Assembly (NCBI RefSeq): GCF_029589435.1
Contig: NZ_JARRAG010000002.1
Span: forward strand, 4,588,001 to 4,652,000
From: Paludisphaera mucosa
GTDB lineage: Bacteria > Planctomycetota > Planctomycetia > Isosphaerales > Isosphaeraceae
Direction of reading: 5' to 3'
DNA: 64,000 nt
Part shown: positions 31,750 to 43,280 of the stretch, piece after piece
Layout: each line of letters starts with the position of its first letter
Position numbering within the stretch: the stretch's first letter is position 1
Notes under the pieces: generated by a model
Seen by the model: only the letters and a program-made list of their open reading frames with translations
Database searches by the model: none
What the model was told of the DNA's origin: nothing
Position numbers and translations under genes: made by a program

Positions 31750-32661
31750 ATGCCCCTGCTGGACGAAGCCCAGGCCCCCGACCGAGTCGCACCGTCGTCC
31801 CCGCGCACGGCGAAGGCTCCGGTGAGCGTGATCGTGCCGGTGAAGAACGAGGCCGACAACCTGCGCCGGTGCCTCCCCGCGCTCGACTGGGCCGACGAGG
31901 TCTTCGTGGTCGACAGCCAGAGCGGCGACGACACCTGCGACGTCGCCGTCGAGCATGGCGCGAGCGTCGTCCAGTTCGCCTTCAACGGGGTCTATCCCAA
32001 GAAGAAGAACTGGGCCCTCGACAACCTGCCTTTCCGCAACGCCTGGATCCTGATCGTCGACGCCGACGAGGTGGTCGTCCCCGAGCTGGCCGAGGAGATC
32101 CGCCGCCGGATCGAGGCCGACGAGGCCGACGGCTTCTACCTCAACTCGAAGTACTACTTCCTGGGCCGACGCATCAAGCACTGCGGCTATTCCGAGTGCT
32201 GGAACCTCCGCCTGTTCAAGCACGCCCTGGGCCGCTACGAGCGCATGCCCGACCCCTCCGGCGGCCGCTCGGGCGACAACGAGGCCCACGAGCACGTCGA
32301 ACTCCAGGGCCGCGTCGGCCGGCTGACGCACGAGCTGGACCACCACGCCTACCCGACCATCGCCGCCTGGGTCGAGAAGCACAACCGCTACGCCGTCTGG
32401 GAGGCCGCCATGTACGAGCGGTTCCTCAACGAGCCGATCCCGCCCGGCATCGGCCGCGGCAAGCGCTTCAAGCGGATGCTCAAGAAGGTCTACCTCCGCC
32501 TGCCGATGCGCCCGGCCGTCCGCTTCCTCTACTCCTACGTCGCCCGCCTCGGCTTCCTCGACGGCAAGCCGGGCCTGGTCTTCTGCACCCTGCTGTCGTT
32601 CTACGACTTCCTGGCCTGGGCCAACGTCTACGAGCGGAAGGTGGCGGATCCAGAATCCTGA
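31750..32661 (+). CDS. GT2-family glycosyltransferase (WaaE/KdtX-like)
   Basis: A 303-residue GT-A enzyme. The fold is marked by VSVIVPVKNEADNLRRCLPA, DEVFVVDSQSGDDT and the metal-binding ILIVDADEVVVPELAEEI. The C-terminal part, with EHVELQGRVGRLTHELDHH and the basic GKRFKRMLKKVYLRLPMRP, is like lipopolysaccharide core transferases of the WaaE group. It is the last gene of the polysaccharide run. A diverged fragment of this gene (DWADE joined to IRRRIEADGFYL) recurs at 35144-35240. The next genes are convergent and of lower GC. Confidence 0.92.
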   Translation: MPLLDEAQAPDRVAPSSPRTAKAPVSVIVPVKNEADNLRRCLPALDWADEVFVVDSQSGDDTCDVAVEHGASVVQFAFNGVYPKKKNWALDNLPFRNAWILIVDADEVVVPELAEEIRRRIEADEADGFYLNSKYYFLGRRIKHCGYSECWNLRLFKHALGRYERMPDPSGGRSGDNEAHEHVELQGRVGRLTHELDHHAYPTIAAWVEKHNRYAVWEAAMYERFLNEPIPPGIGRGKRFKRMLKKVYLRLPMRPAVRFLYSYVARLGFLDGKPGLVFCTLLSFYDFLAWANVYERKVADPES

Positions 32662-32738
32662 TGGCGGGCGATCGTTTCGTCAGAACGGCGAACGGTCTGC
32701 CAGCGCACTTGGGCTCCATAGAAGGGGGAGGGCGAGTT

Positions 32739-33410
32739 TCACTTCTGCCATTCGTAGGGCTCGACCCGCTCGCCCTTGCCATCCCTCCAAACCTCGGCAG
32801 CGTATACGTCGAATTCTTCCTTCGTGAGCGGATACCACTCGTTGACGGGATACCGTCGGAAGAACTGAGCAAGCGACTCTCTGAAGTGCTCGGTCGCGAC
32901 GTGATTGAGGCAACAAAGACGCTGGTCCCGCATCGCCAGAAGGTCTACGCGAGCCACTCGGATGACTGAGCGGAAGTCGACGGATTTCCTCTCATCGATG
33001 CCGAAAAATGCATCCTCCGGCATATAGAAGAAGCGGGGATTCGTCCGAGCTTCCTTAGTGATGCGACTTTGCCACGCCTTCGCATCCTTCGGAGGCTTCT
33101 CCTCGGTCTTCAACAAGGAAGCGACTTCGCAGAGAGACAAATCCTCTCCGCGAGCGGCGTCACAGTTCTGACTGATGACGATTCCCATCACCGGCTTAAT
33201 CGGTAGAACCGCCGTGAAAGTCTTAGGCTCTTGTGCGCCGCCGGTTGAGAGTACTTCACGCCACGACACTCCCGTAAGAACCTCAGCTTCGTCGTCTGGC
33301 GTATCCTCGACGAGGGCCAAGTCAGAGAGGGAGATGCCAACTTTGGGGATGCCGTAAAAAATGTCGCCCTGGCAGATTGGACCATCTGGCGAAAGGGCTT
33401 GGTAAATCAT
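32739..33410 (-). CDS. Uncharacterised 223-aa protein with QGDI and SQNCD motifs
   Basis: I cannot assign a family name. The N-terminus has ICQGDIFYGIP, and near residue 78 there is VMGIVISQNCDAARGEDLSL. I recall similar pairs (a QGD near the start and a later (S/T)Q-x-CD) in uncharacterised proteins of accessory regions. No transmembrane helix, signal peptide or nuclease motif is visible; the rest is charged and soluble-looking. It is the last gene of a three-gene minus-strand operon, 5 bases after the upstream stop. Base composition is visibly lower in GC than the flanking genes, with AT-rich third positions, which suggests transfer. Confidence 0.8.
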   Translation of the reverse strand: MIYQALSPDGPICQGDIFYGIPKVGISLSDLALVEDTPDDEAEVLTGVSWREVLSTGGAQEPKTFTAVLPIKPVMGIVISQNCDAARGEDLSLCEVASLLKTEEKPPKDAKAWQSRITKEARTNPRFFYMPEDAFFGIDERKSVDFRSVIRVARVDLLAMRDQRLCCLNHVATEHFRESLAQFFRRYPVNEWYPLTKEEFDVYAAEVWRDGKGERVEPYEWQK

Positions 33411-33415
33411 ACGAG

Positions 33416-33790
33416 TTAGTCTTCCTCGTCGAGGGGACCACGCAGAAAGAGTACCTCTTGAATCCGCTCCTTACGCACTCTCTCTTCGGCTTCCGCCATC
33501 ACTCGCAATGCAAGCTGCCTTGCTTGACGGAGTGAGATTCTTACTCCCCGACGAGGCCGAGTGCAGGCATCAGAAGGGGAAACGAAAGCACTCGTACTGC
33601 CAAGCTGGGTGACGGTAGCCCCGCCGCCAAAGGCAGCGGCTCCCAGAAGGACTAACGGAACCGTTAACGCAGTCGCCCAACCGGCACGGTCCCAAGCTCC
33701 GGCCGGAGTTCCGTTCGTTGCACGGGAGGACACCGACGCCGAAAGGTGTCCGTCCGAATTCGCTATCAAGTTTCTAGTTGAATTGCTCAT
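33416..33790 (-). CDS. Small single-TM protein of the low-GC operon
   Basis: A 124-residue protein that I do not recognise. A Ser/Asn/Ala-rich N-terminus is followed by one hydrophobic helix (ATALTVPLVLLGAAAFGGG, about residues 37-55) and a basic, helical C-terminal tail (RISLRQARQLALRVMAEAEE). This suggests a membrane anchor with a cytoplasmic or periplasmic tail. The ATG at 33790 overlaps the TGA of the TIGR04255-like gene (ATGA), indicating translational coupling. A longer frame to 33847 exists but would overlap the upstream gene more. Its job presumably depends on the two partners. Confidence 0.7.
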   Translation of the reverse strand: MSNSTRNLIANSDGHLSASVSSRATNGTPAGAWDRAGWATALTVPLVLLGAAAFGGGATVTQLGSTSAFVSPSDACTRPRRGVRISLRQARQLALRVMAEAEERVRKERIQEVLFLRGPLDEED

Positions 33791-34572
33791 CTGGGCACCT
33801 TGTCGAATCCATCCATCAGGCTTCCGCGGGCCAGAGTGAAGAACCACGTTTCAACTTTACCATGAGCTTCGTCAATCCACTTAATAATGTCTTGATACGT
33901 CTTAGGTATGCTCGCCTTGTTCGACCTGAGGATGATTTGCCATAGAATACCTTTCTGACCGTCGCTCTCGCCCGTCCCAAACATCAGCGTTCCGAACCCG
34001 GGAGGATTCTCCAAACGGATGCTCAACGAGAAATCCAGAGCACTTTCGCTAATCGCTTCCATTCCTGACGTCACCATCTCATCCAGCTTAATGGTCGTAT
34101 GCAAATTCTTTTGAATGAACTCGGTAATACCACCCCTCGCGAAGTCATGTTCAATGAAATTTATATATCTTAATTCAATTTGAATGGGTTCGAGTTTCTT
34201 GGATGGGTGACTTTCGAGAAGGGCTCCCAAGGACTTCTCGATTCGTTCGCGGAACGGCTCCCATTTATACTTTGTTGTCTCGTTCACGGTGAGAATGCCG
34301 GGGCCAATTTGGGTGAGCGGCCATTCATTCGGTCCGACTCGGAATCGATGCCTCACGAGGCCCCCAGTCATGGAAACAGGAACTTGGGACGGCGGGAGGT
34401 CTTCCAACTCCGGGTAATCATCGCGAACACGGTCGTAGTAACGTCCCATGAGAAGGTGAAAAGTGGACGTTGACTTGATATCCAGCTCTGGGTCCCAGCG
34501 AAACTCGAACAACGCCTCAACGAGAGGTTTGTTCTTGAGATCGTGCGATTCGGGGATGGTGGTTGTTGTCAT
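33787..34572 (-). CDS. TIGR04255-family protein
   Basis: A 261-residue protein whose N-terminal LKNKPLVEALFEFRWDPELD is the hallmark of the TIGR04255 family as I remember it: sporadically distributed proteins of about 260 residues with no known function. Other family-like parts are GPGILTVNETTKYKWEPFRE and PIQIELRYINFIE. No membrane segment or catalytic motif is evident. I start it at ATG 34572 (MTTTTIPESHDL) rather than the more distal 34599. It is the first gene of the three-gene operon and lies at low GC, unlike carB and the glycosyltransferases either side. The distribution of this family fits an accessory, possibly defence-related, role, but that is inference. Confidence 0.85.
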   Translation of the reverse strand: MTTTTIPESHDLKNKPLVEALFEFRWDPELDIKSTSTFHLLMGRYYDRVRDDYPELEDLPPSQVPVSMTGGLVRHRFRVGPNEWPLTQIGPGILTVNETTKYKWEPFRERIEKSLGALLESHPSKKLEPIQIELRYINFIEHDFARGGITEFIQKNLHTTIKLDEMVTSGMEAISESALDFSLSIRLENPPGFGTLMFGTGESDGQKGILWQIILRSNKASIPKTYQDIIKWIDEAHGKVETWFFTLARGSLMDGFDKVPR

Positions 34573-34599
34573 GCGACACCTGCCCGACGGGCCATTCAC

Positions 34600-34939
34600 C
34601 TTGATGCGAACTGAACAACCGCTACTCTTGCTGCCGCCGTAAACCTATGACCGACCCAACCTTAACATACCACTCAGAAACTGATTTTGTGGAGAACACT
34701 CCCGTCGTCTTACTCAGATTGAGCTGCCGCGTCGATGAAACCATGGACTTAAGTTAGGGTCTCCACCCGGCATCCACCGCTTTCGCATCGGGTGGGCGGG
34801 CGTATTCGAGGAGAATGCAGCGGACCCGATGTCCTTCAGGGGTCGGGCTCGGCTTCCGAGGCATCTATCAGCGGCGTCGTCATCCGGCCTCGTCCCTCCT
34901 GCAGGCCCTCCAAGACGAGGATCTGAGTCGAGCCACCAC
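34600..34939. other. AT-richer leader of the low-GC operon and junction sequence
   Basis: No gene is seen. The first 150 or so bases retain the lower GC of the island and presumably hold its promoter on the minus strand, which I could not place with confidence. From about 34780 the composition returns to high GC, so the right boundary of the island probably lies near there. Confidence 0.45.
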
Positions 34940-35136
34940 CCTTGTCGAGCGACCTTGGAAGTTGCTAGGATCGGGAAATTTTCCGGACCGCGCCGCGTGA
35001 GGAAGTCCGAGGGCGAGCGCGGCCCGATGCGCGTCTCGCGCGGGCCGAGGAGGGTCCGCGCGCGACGCCGAAGGCCCGCCCGGCCTCCCCACCCTCTAGA
35101 CCGACGCGAGAACGACCTGCCGTGCCCAAGCGAACC
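34940..35136 (+). repeat. Degenerate copy of the carB leader and start
   Basis: This stretch matches 36455-36650 over its length. The first 50 bases (CTTGTCGAGCGACCTTGGAA onward) and the last 20 (CTGCCGTGCCCAAGCGAACC, containing the carB GTG start) are nearly identical, and the middle is more diverged. The promoter-like TTGTCG and the GGAAATTTTCC palindrome are kept, while the -10 TAAGAT has become TAGGAT. After five codons' worth of carB the sequence switches to a glycosyltransferase-like fragment. Confidence 0.85.
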
Positions 35137-35143
35137 GGCCCGC

Positions 35144-35240
35144 CACGACTGGGCCGACGAGATCCGCCGCCGGATCGAGGCCGACGGCTTCTATCTTGAC
35201 TCGAAGTGCGACTTCCTGGGCCGACGCATCAAGCGCTGCG
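35144..35240 (+). pseudogene. Fragment of a GT2 glycosyltransferase, internally deleted
   Basis: The sequence translates as HDWADEIRRRIEADGFYLDS and then KCDFLGRRIKRCG. This matches the gene at 31750-32661, joining its DWADE (near 31884) directly to EIRRRIEAD (near 32094) and losing about 200 bases and one EAD repeat. Several substitutions separate it from that gene, so it is an old duplicate or a relic of a paralogue. It is abutted on the left by the carB leader copy and has no start or end of its own. Confidence 0.8.
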
Positions 35241-35327
35241 GAAGGTGGCGCGGGCCGCCGGAACGGCCCGGGGAGGCCGACGGCCGGCCGGGCGGGGCGG
35301 CGGGCCCCGCACCGGCTCGCCGCGACG

Positions 35328-36029
35328 TCAGCGGCCGGCCCGACGACGGACGCGGAGGGCGACGACGCCGAAGGCCCCGCCGCCGAGCAGCAGGACGGAG
35401 GACGGCTCGGGGACGGCCGACGGGGCCAGGCTCACCGAGCCCGTCAGGCGGGTCGGGCTGAACACGCCGCCGGCGAGATAGTCGCTGACGCGGAACGTCC
35501 CGGTGGCCCCGATGGCGCCCCCCCGGGCCGCGACCGGGTTGTCCATGTCGACCATGAGCCGGAGGACCAGGCTCGAGTGGACCGTCAGGCCGAGGTCCAC
35601 GATCGAGTTCTTGAAGGTGTCGGTGACCTGCAGGAACGTCGCCAGCGTCTGGAAGGCGCCGCCGTCCACCGAGACGTTCACGTCGACCGATCCCGGCCCG
35701 GTGCTCGACGAGCGGGTGGCCACGATGAACTGGTCGACGGTCGCCACGTAGCCCGCGTCGACCGTGAAGCCGAGCTCGACGTAGTCGTCGGTCGCCAGGG
35801 TGTTCCAGCCCCGCGAATTGAAGGAGTTGCCGGCCGTGTTCGGGAGCAGCCCGCCGCCCCGGACGAGCTGCATCCCCGCCACGTGGTCGGCCTCGAGGGT
35901 CGGGTTGACGGCGACGGTGTCGCCGGGCACGCCGGTCAGGCTGTATTCCACGATCGAGCCCGCGTCGGCCCGGCCCATCCCGAGCGCCGCCGCCAGGCTC
36001 GCCGCCGCAATCCATAGTAGCTTTCGCAT
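35328..36029 (-). CDS. PEP-CTERM sorting-domain protein
   Basis: A 233-residue exported protein. It has a signal peptide (MRKLLWIAAASLAAALGMG, cleavage near ADA-GS), a beta-rich middle (TDDYVELGFTVDAGYVATVD and similar) and a C-terminal sorting tail: VPEPSSVLLLGGGAFGVVAL followed by RVRRRAGR. This is the substrate signature of exosortases, one of which lies at 22.2 kb. The start is ATG 36029, with AAGGACGAAGG upstream, rather than a more distal in-frame ATG at 36065. The function of the mature domain is unknown; it may be a matrix or surface protein. Confidence 0.9.
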   Translation of the reverse strand: MRKLLWIAAASLAAALGMGRADAGSIVEYSLTGVPGDTVAVNPTLEADHVAGMQLVRGGGLLPNTAGNSFNSRGWNTLATDDYVELGFTVDAGYVATVDQFIVATRSSSTGPGSVDVNVSVDGGAFQTLATFLQVTDTFKNSIVDLGLTVHSSLVLRLMVDMDNPVAARGGAIGATGTFRVSDYLAGGVFSPTRLTGSVSLAPSAVPEPSSVLLLGGGAFGVVALRVRRRAGR

Positions 36030-36454
36030 GCCTTCGTCCTTGCGTGTGTGTGGAATTCGCTGCACAACCTCACCCGCGTCGCGAATGAGGCAGCCGGCGT
36101 CTCACCGACGGATTGCGACGGTAGCTTCCTTTCAAGCCTCGATCCAATGAAGGTTTCATGTTATCGGGCCATGAGCATCCTCATCCTGGGTCGTCGAGCC
36201 CGGCGGCCGGCGATCCAGCATCCTCGCGCGTCGTGACGTCGCATCGACTTGCGCGATCTTCGACGAGGTCGGCGACCACTCCCGGATCGGGTATCGACGC
36301 ACCGCCGCCGACCCCCGGAGGCTCGCGTCCATGTTGACGAAATTCAACGCGAGGCCGCGTCCCGGGACGGAATCCGACGCCGACGGACGCGCCCACGTCC
36401 CTTCCACACGGCGGCTTCGGCCCGAGGATGGAGGTCGATCCGCTCGGCCGCGTC
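36030..36454. other. Intergenic region between divergent PEP-CTERM and carB units
   Basis: About 425 bases without a recognisable gene. It must contain the minus-strand promoter of the PEP-CTERM gene; the carB promoter follows at its right edge. Confidence 0.5.
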
Positions 36455-36456
36455 CC

Positions 36457-36486
36457 TTGTCGAGCGACCTTGGAAATTGCTAAGAT
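36457..36486 (+). promoter_or_regulatory. Probable carB promoter
   Basis: TTGTCG (36457-36462), an 18-base spacer and TAAGAT (36481-36486) resemble a sigma-70 promoter. The segment is notably AT-richer than its surroundings and is the best-kept part of the duplicated leader. Confidence 0.55.
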
Positions 36487-36488
36487 CG

Positions 36489-36499
36489 GGAAATTTTCC
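36489..36499. promoter_or_regulatory. Palindrome at the expected carB transcription start
   Basis: GGAAATTTTCC is an inverted repeat (GGAAA, T, TTTCC) three bases after the -10 hexamer. It is kept in the leader copy near 34976-34986. An operator for carB is possible, but no regulator is identified. Confidence 0.35.
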
Positions 36500-36635
36500 G
36501 GGCCGCGCCGCCTCGTGAAGATCCGAGGGCGAGCGCGGCCCGATGCGCGTCTCGCACGGCCAGGGCCGGCGACGTCGCGCGCAGGCGGAGCCGCCTCAGC
36601 TTCCCCGACCCCCCACGACGCGAGAACGACCTGCC

Positions 36636-39872
<3,237 letters not shown>

Positions 39873-39887
39873 TCGACGGGAATCCCC

Positions 39888-40157
39888 ATGAAGCCCGACT
39901 CGCAGCTCTGTCCGAAATGCGGCGGGACGATGTCGTGGGGCGTCGTCCGCCGCGGCCCCGCGCGCCCGGGCGCGGGGGGAGGGGGCCTGCAATTCGTCCT
40001 CCCCGGCGCGCCCACCTCTTCGAACCCGATCCAGGCCTTCCGCCAGGGCCTCGCCGGCGAGGTGGACGACGTCGTCTACGACTTCGCCGGGTTGACGGGC
40101 CGTCGCTGCTCCGCGTGCGGATTCCTCGAATTCTATCTGCCCGGCGAGCCGAGCTGA
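39888..40157 (+). CDS. Small zinc-ribbon protein
   Basis: An 89-residue protein with two CxxC knuckles, LCPKCGGTM at residues 7-15 and RRCSACGFLEFYLPG near the C-terminus, separated by a Gly/Pro-rich linker. This is a zinc ribbon of the kind found in small nucleic-acid or metal-binding proteins. It lies 15 bases after carB on the same strand and may be co-transcribed. No more specific function is visible. Confidence 0.75.
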   Translation: MKPDSQLCPKCGGTMSWGVVRRGPARPGAGGGGLQFVLPGAPTSSNPIQAFRQGLAGEVDDVVYDFAGLTGRRCSACGFLEFYLPGEPS

Positions 40158-40191
40158 CCGCCGGCCGCCCCCCAGAAGGACACCCACGACC

Positions 40192-42036
40192 ATGAGCGAC
40201 GCGACGACGCCCGCCATGACCGCAGCGACGGACGAGGATTCGACGACCCGGAAGATGCTCGCCCGGGCGCGTCGGCGTTGGGGGCCGCTCGTCACGTTCT
40301 CGATCGCCTTCTCGCTGCTGGAGGCGGCCGTGCTGGCGCCGGCGGCGGCGGGGGTGCTCCGGCTGGCTTTGCAGACGTGGGGCCGATGCTCGGTCGGCAA
40401 CTTCGAGATCGTCGCCTTCTTCCTCTCGCCGGCCGGCCTCGCGGGCCTGGCGCTCCTGACGGCGCTCCAGCTCACGACGCTCCACGTGCGGCTCGCGGGG
40501 GTGATGGGGGTGCTGGCCGGCGACGGCCCCGGCGTCTGGCACGCGTTCGACGCCGTCAAGCGGCTGCCGGCCCTGCTCAAGGTCGACGTCCTCCAGGCCG
40601 TGCTGTACCTGCTGCTGGCCGCCCCCTTCGCGGCGGCGGCGGCGTTCGCGTACGCCCGGCTCTGGGGGCCGCACGACCTCAACCGGCTGGTCGTCGAGCG
40701 CCCGGCCGAGTTCTGGCAGGGCGTCGCGGTCGTCGGCTCGCTCGCGCTCCTCTACGCCCTGGCCGCCGGATGGCTGTACGTGCGCTGGCTGTTCGCCGTG
40801 CCGGCCGTGCTGTTCGAGGGCGTCCTCGCGCCCTGGACGGCCCTCCGCGCCAGCGGCCGCCGGACCTCGGGGCGGATCGGCCGATTGGCCCTCGGCGCGG
40901 CGGCGACGGCGGCGGTCTTCGTCGCGGCCTCGGCCGCGCTGGCGTGGGGGCTGGGGACGCTCAACGGGTTCGTCCTCGACCACGTCGGCCACGGGCCGAA
41001 GCTCGCGGTGGCGGCGACGGCCGGGCTGCTGGCGTTCGACGGCGCGGTGCTGGCGGGCTTCGCCGCGACGGCCGCCGCGGTCGCCGCGGCCTGCCTGATG
41101 GCGAGCTACAAGCAGGCCGGGGGCGTGATCCGCGAGCCGGCCGTCGCCGAACCGAAGGCGCGCTGGTGGACCACGGCCGCCGTCGCCCTCTCGGCCGTGG
41201 CCATCGCGCCCGCGGCGCTGACGGCGAATCAGCTCATCAGCGACGCCCGCGTCGCCGAGCACGTCGAGGTCACCGCCCACCGCGCGGGCTCCTTCCACGG
41301 CCCCGAGAACACCGTCGCCGCGCTCCGCGTCGCCGCCGCGGAGGGGGCCGAATGGGCCGAGATCGACGTCCAGTTCACCGCCGACGACCGGCTCGTGATC
41401 GTCCACGACGACGACCTGCTGCGGGTGGGCGGCTCCCCCCTGAGGATCGCCGCCTCGACCCTCGAACAACTCCGCGCGGTCGATCTCGGCGCCCGGTTCG
41501 ACCCCAAGTTCGCCGGCGAGCGGATCCCCACGCTGGAAGAGTTCCTGGAGGCCGCCGCGGGGCTGCCGACCCGGCTCAACATCGAGCTGAAGGCCAAGGA
41601 CGACGCCGTGGCGGTCGCGCTCGCCGGCCGGGTGGTCGAGGCCGTCCGCAAGGCCGGCCTGCTCGAACAGACCCGGATCTGCGGCCAGTCGAACCGCGGG
41701 CTGGCCGCCGTGCGCAAGCTCGCCCCCGAGGTCGAGATCGGCTTCATCTCCGGCGCCGTGATCGGCGACCCGACGCGGCTGGACGTCGACTTCCTGATGA
41801 TGGAGACCCGGCTCGCCACCCGCGACTTCGTCGACCGCGCCCGGTCGCGCGGCGTGCCCGTGCACGCCTGGACCGTCAAGGGCGCCGACCTCGTCGCGCC
41901 CCTGATCGACGACGGCGTCGCCAACCTCATCACCGACGACGTCGTCGGCGTCCGCGCCCGCCTCGACGAGATCGCCGCGCTCGACCCGGTCGAACGCCTG
42001 CTGCTGCGCGTCCGCAACGGCCTCGCGGGGCGTTGA
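40192..42036 (+). CDS. Membrane-anchored glycerophosphodiester phosphodiesterase
   Basis: A 614-residue protein. Residues 1-355 form a polytopic membrane domain of about eight hydrophobic helices, as in bacterial GDPDs with an N-terminal membrane region. The C-terminal 260 residues are a GDPD TIM barrel with the catalytic His motif VTAHRAGSFHGPENTVAALR, the metal site AEWAEIDVQFTADDRLVIVH followed by DDD, and the later RLNIELKAK and VHAWTVKGADLVAPLIDDGV. It hydrolyses glycerophosphodiesters to glycerol 3-phosphate and an alcohol, probably at the membrane. ATG 40192 follows AGAAGGA. It is the third gene of the carB run. Confidence 0.93.
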   Translation: MSDATTPAMTAATDEDSTTRKMLARARRRWGPLVTFSIAFSLLEAAVLAPAAAGVLRLALQTWGRCSVGNFEIVAFFLSPAGLAGLALLTALQLTTLHVRLAGVMGVLAGDGPGVWHAFDAVKRLPALLKVDVLQAVLYLLLAAPFAAAAAFAYARLWGPHDLNRLVVERPAEFWQGVAVVGSLALLYALAAGWLYVRWLFAVPAVLFEGVLAPWTALRASGRRTSGRIGRLALGAAATAAVFVAASAALAWGLGTLNGFVLDHVGHGPKLAVAATAGLLAFDGAVLAGFAATAAAVAAACLMASYKQAGGVIREPAVAEPKARWWTTAAVALSAVAIAPAALTANQLISDARVAEHVEVTAHRAGSFHGPENTVAALRVAAAEGAEWAEIDVQFTADDRLVIVHDDDLLRVGGSPLRIAASTLEQLRAVDLGARFDPKFAGERIPTLEEFLEAAAGLPTRLNIELKAKDDAVAVALAGRVVEAVRKAGLLEQTRICGQSNRGLAAVRKLAPEVEIGFISGAVIGDPTRLDVDFLMMETRLATRDFVDRARSRGVPVHAWTVKGADLVAPLIDDGVANLITDDVVGVRARLDEIAALDPVERLLLRVRNGLAGR

Positions 42037-42108
42037 AAGTCGAGGAAGACCGGGGCGTCGGAGTGACGAGGGAGTTCGGGGTCCTTCGCCGGCTCGAAGC
42101 GCCATGAC

Positions 42109-42145
42109 CCTCATCCGGCCCTGTACGGCCACCTTCTCCGTAAGC
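42109..42145. repeat. Truncated copy of a dispersed REP-like element
   Basis: ACCCTCATCCGGCCCTGTAC followed by GGCCACCTTCTCCGTAAG resembles the right arm of the repeat at 45057-45105 (CCCTCATCCGGCCCTTCGAG). It ends next to the IS66 relic. Confidence 0.55.
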
Positions 42146-42170
42146 GTCCGCTGAACCACGTCTGGAAAGT

Positions 42171-42944
42171 CGCCTGATTCGCGGCGAGACCGGCCGGCTC
42201 TGGGCCTACCTCGGCGACCGCGACAACCCGTTCGTCGTCTATGATTACACCCCGGACCGGGGCCGCGCCGGCCCCGAGCGGTTCCTCGAGGTCTACCGGT
42301 CGGGCTATCTCCAATCCGACGCCTACGCCGGCTACGACGGCCTGCACAGGCGCGGCCTGGTGGAGGTGGGCTGCTGGGCCCACGCGCGGCGGAAGTTCCA
42401 CGAAGCTCGCACCAGCGACCCGGACCGATCGCACGCGGCGATCGCGCGGATCGGCCGCCTCTACGCGGTCGAACGCGAGGCCCGGGACGGCGGGTGGGGC
42501 GACGTCCGGCTGATGGCGGCCCGGAGCGAGCGGTCGCGGCCGGTTCTGGAGTCGCTGTGGGCGTGGCTGGATCACGAGGCGATGAAGGTGATGCCGAAGA
42601 GCCCCATCGGCGAGGCGATCGCCTACGCCCGGTCGAACAGGGTCGCCCTGACGCGGTATCTCGAGTCCCCGCACCTGTCGATCGACGACAACGCGACGGA
42701 GAACGCGATCCGGCCGATCGCCCTGGGACGGAAGAACTGGCTGCACCTGGGCAGCGACCGAGGCTGGCGCACGGCGGCGACGCTTCTGAGCCTGGTGCAG
42801 AGTTGCAAGGCCCTGGGCAACGAGCCGTTCGCCTACCTGCGGGACGTGCTCGACCGGGTGAGCACGCACCCGGCCAGCCGGATCGAAGACCTCCCACCGG
42901 ATCGCCGGGTGTTGCCGTGGCCGTCGGGCGGCCGAAAGGGATAG
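42171..42944 (+). pseudogene. IS66-family transposase (TnpC), 5'-truncated
   Basis: The frame carries the C-terminal half of an IS66 transposase: LIRGETGRLWAYLGDRDNPF, the YDYTPDRGRAGPERFL block, SGYLQSDAYAGYDGL (catalytic Asp), VEVGCWAHARRKFHEA, LSIDDNATENAIRPIALGRK (catalytic Glu) and NWLHLGSDRGWRTAATLLSL with a PFAYLRDVLDRVSTHPASR end. About 258 codons remain of the usual 500 or more. The upstream frame is closed by TAA at 42141-42143, and no accessory genes or end repeats are present. It is a relic that cannot be functional. Confidence 0.9.
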
Positions 42945-43280
42945 ATAACGACCAGGCCCTCGGCGGGAGCACGGACGGCGGAAAGCAAGCGATTCGACCG
43001 CATCGAACCGGCGGGGGTTTCTGGGCAGGGAGGGTCGAACCATGCGTGCCGGATTTCAGGCGAGGACTGGATGGGCCGGCCCATCAGGATCGCCCACCCT
43101 GACGCCAACCCCGCCTTCAAAAATCGTCCTCGCCCGGATAGGATCCGACCAACGCGTTACGAGGCGCGTCCGGTCCGCGGGGAAGGCCTGAGGCCACTCG
43201 GCAGAACGATCGAAGATTCGATACGAACCTTCTTCGACCTGTAACCGCGGACGACAGGGTCGACCGAAGGAGCGTTCGCC
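42945..43280. other. Intergenic stretch without a recognisable gene
   Basis: About 335 bases between the IS66 relic and the ankyrin gene. I see neither coding sequence nor a clear promoter. Confidence 0.5.

Noticed and set aside
34815-35000. Small plus-strand frame of 61 codons before the carB leader copy
   Set aside because: It runs into the duplicated promoter sequence and has no protein-like character.
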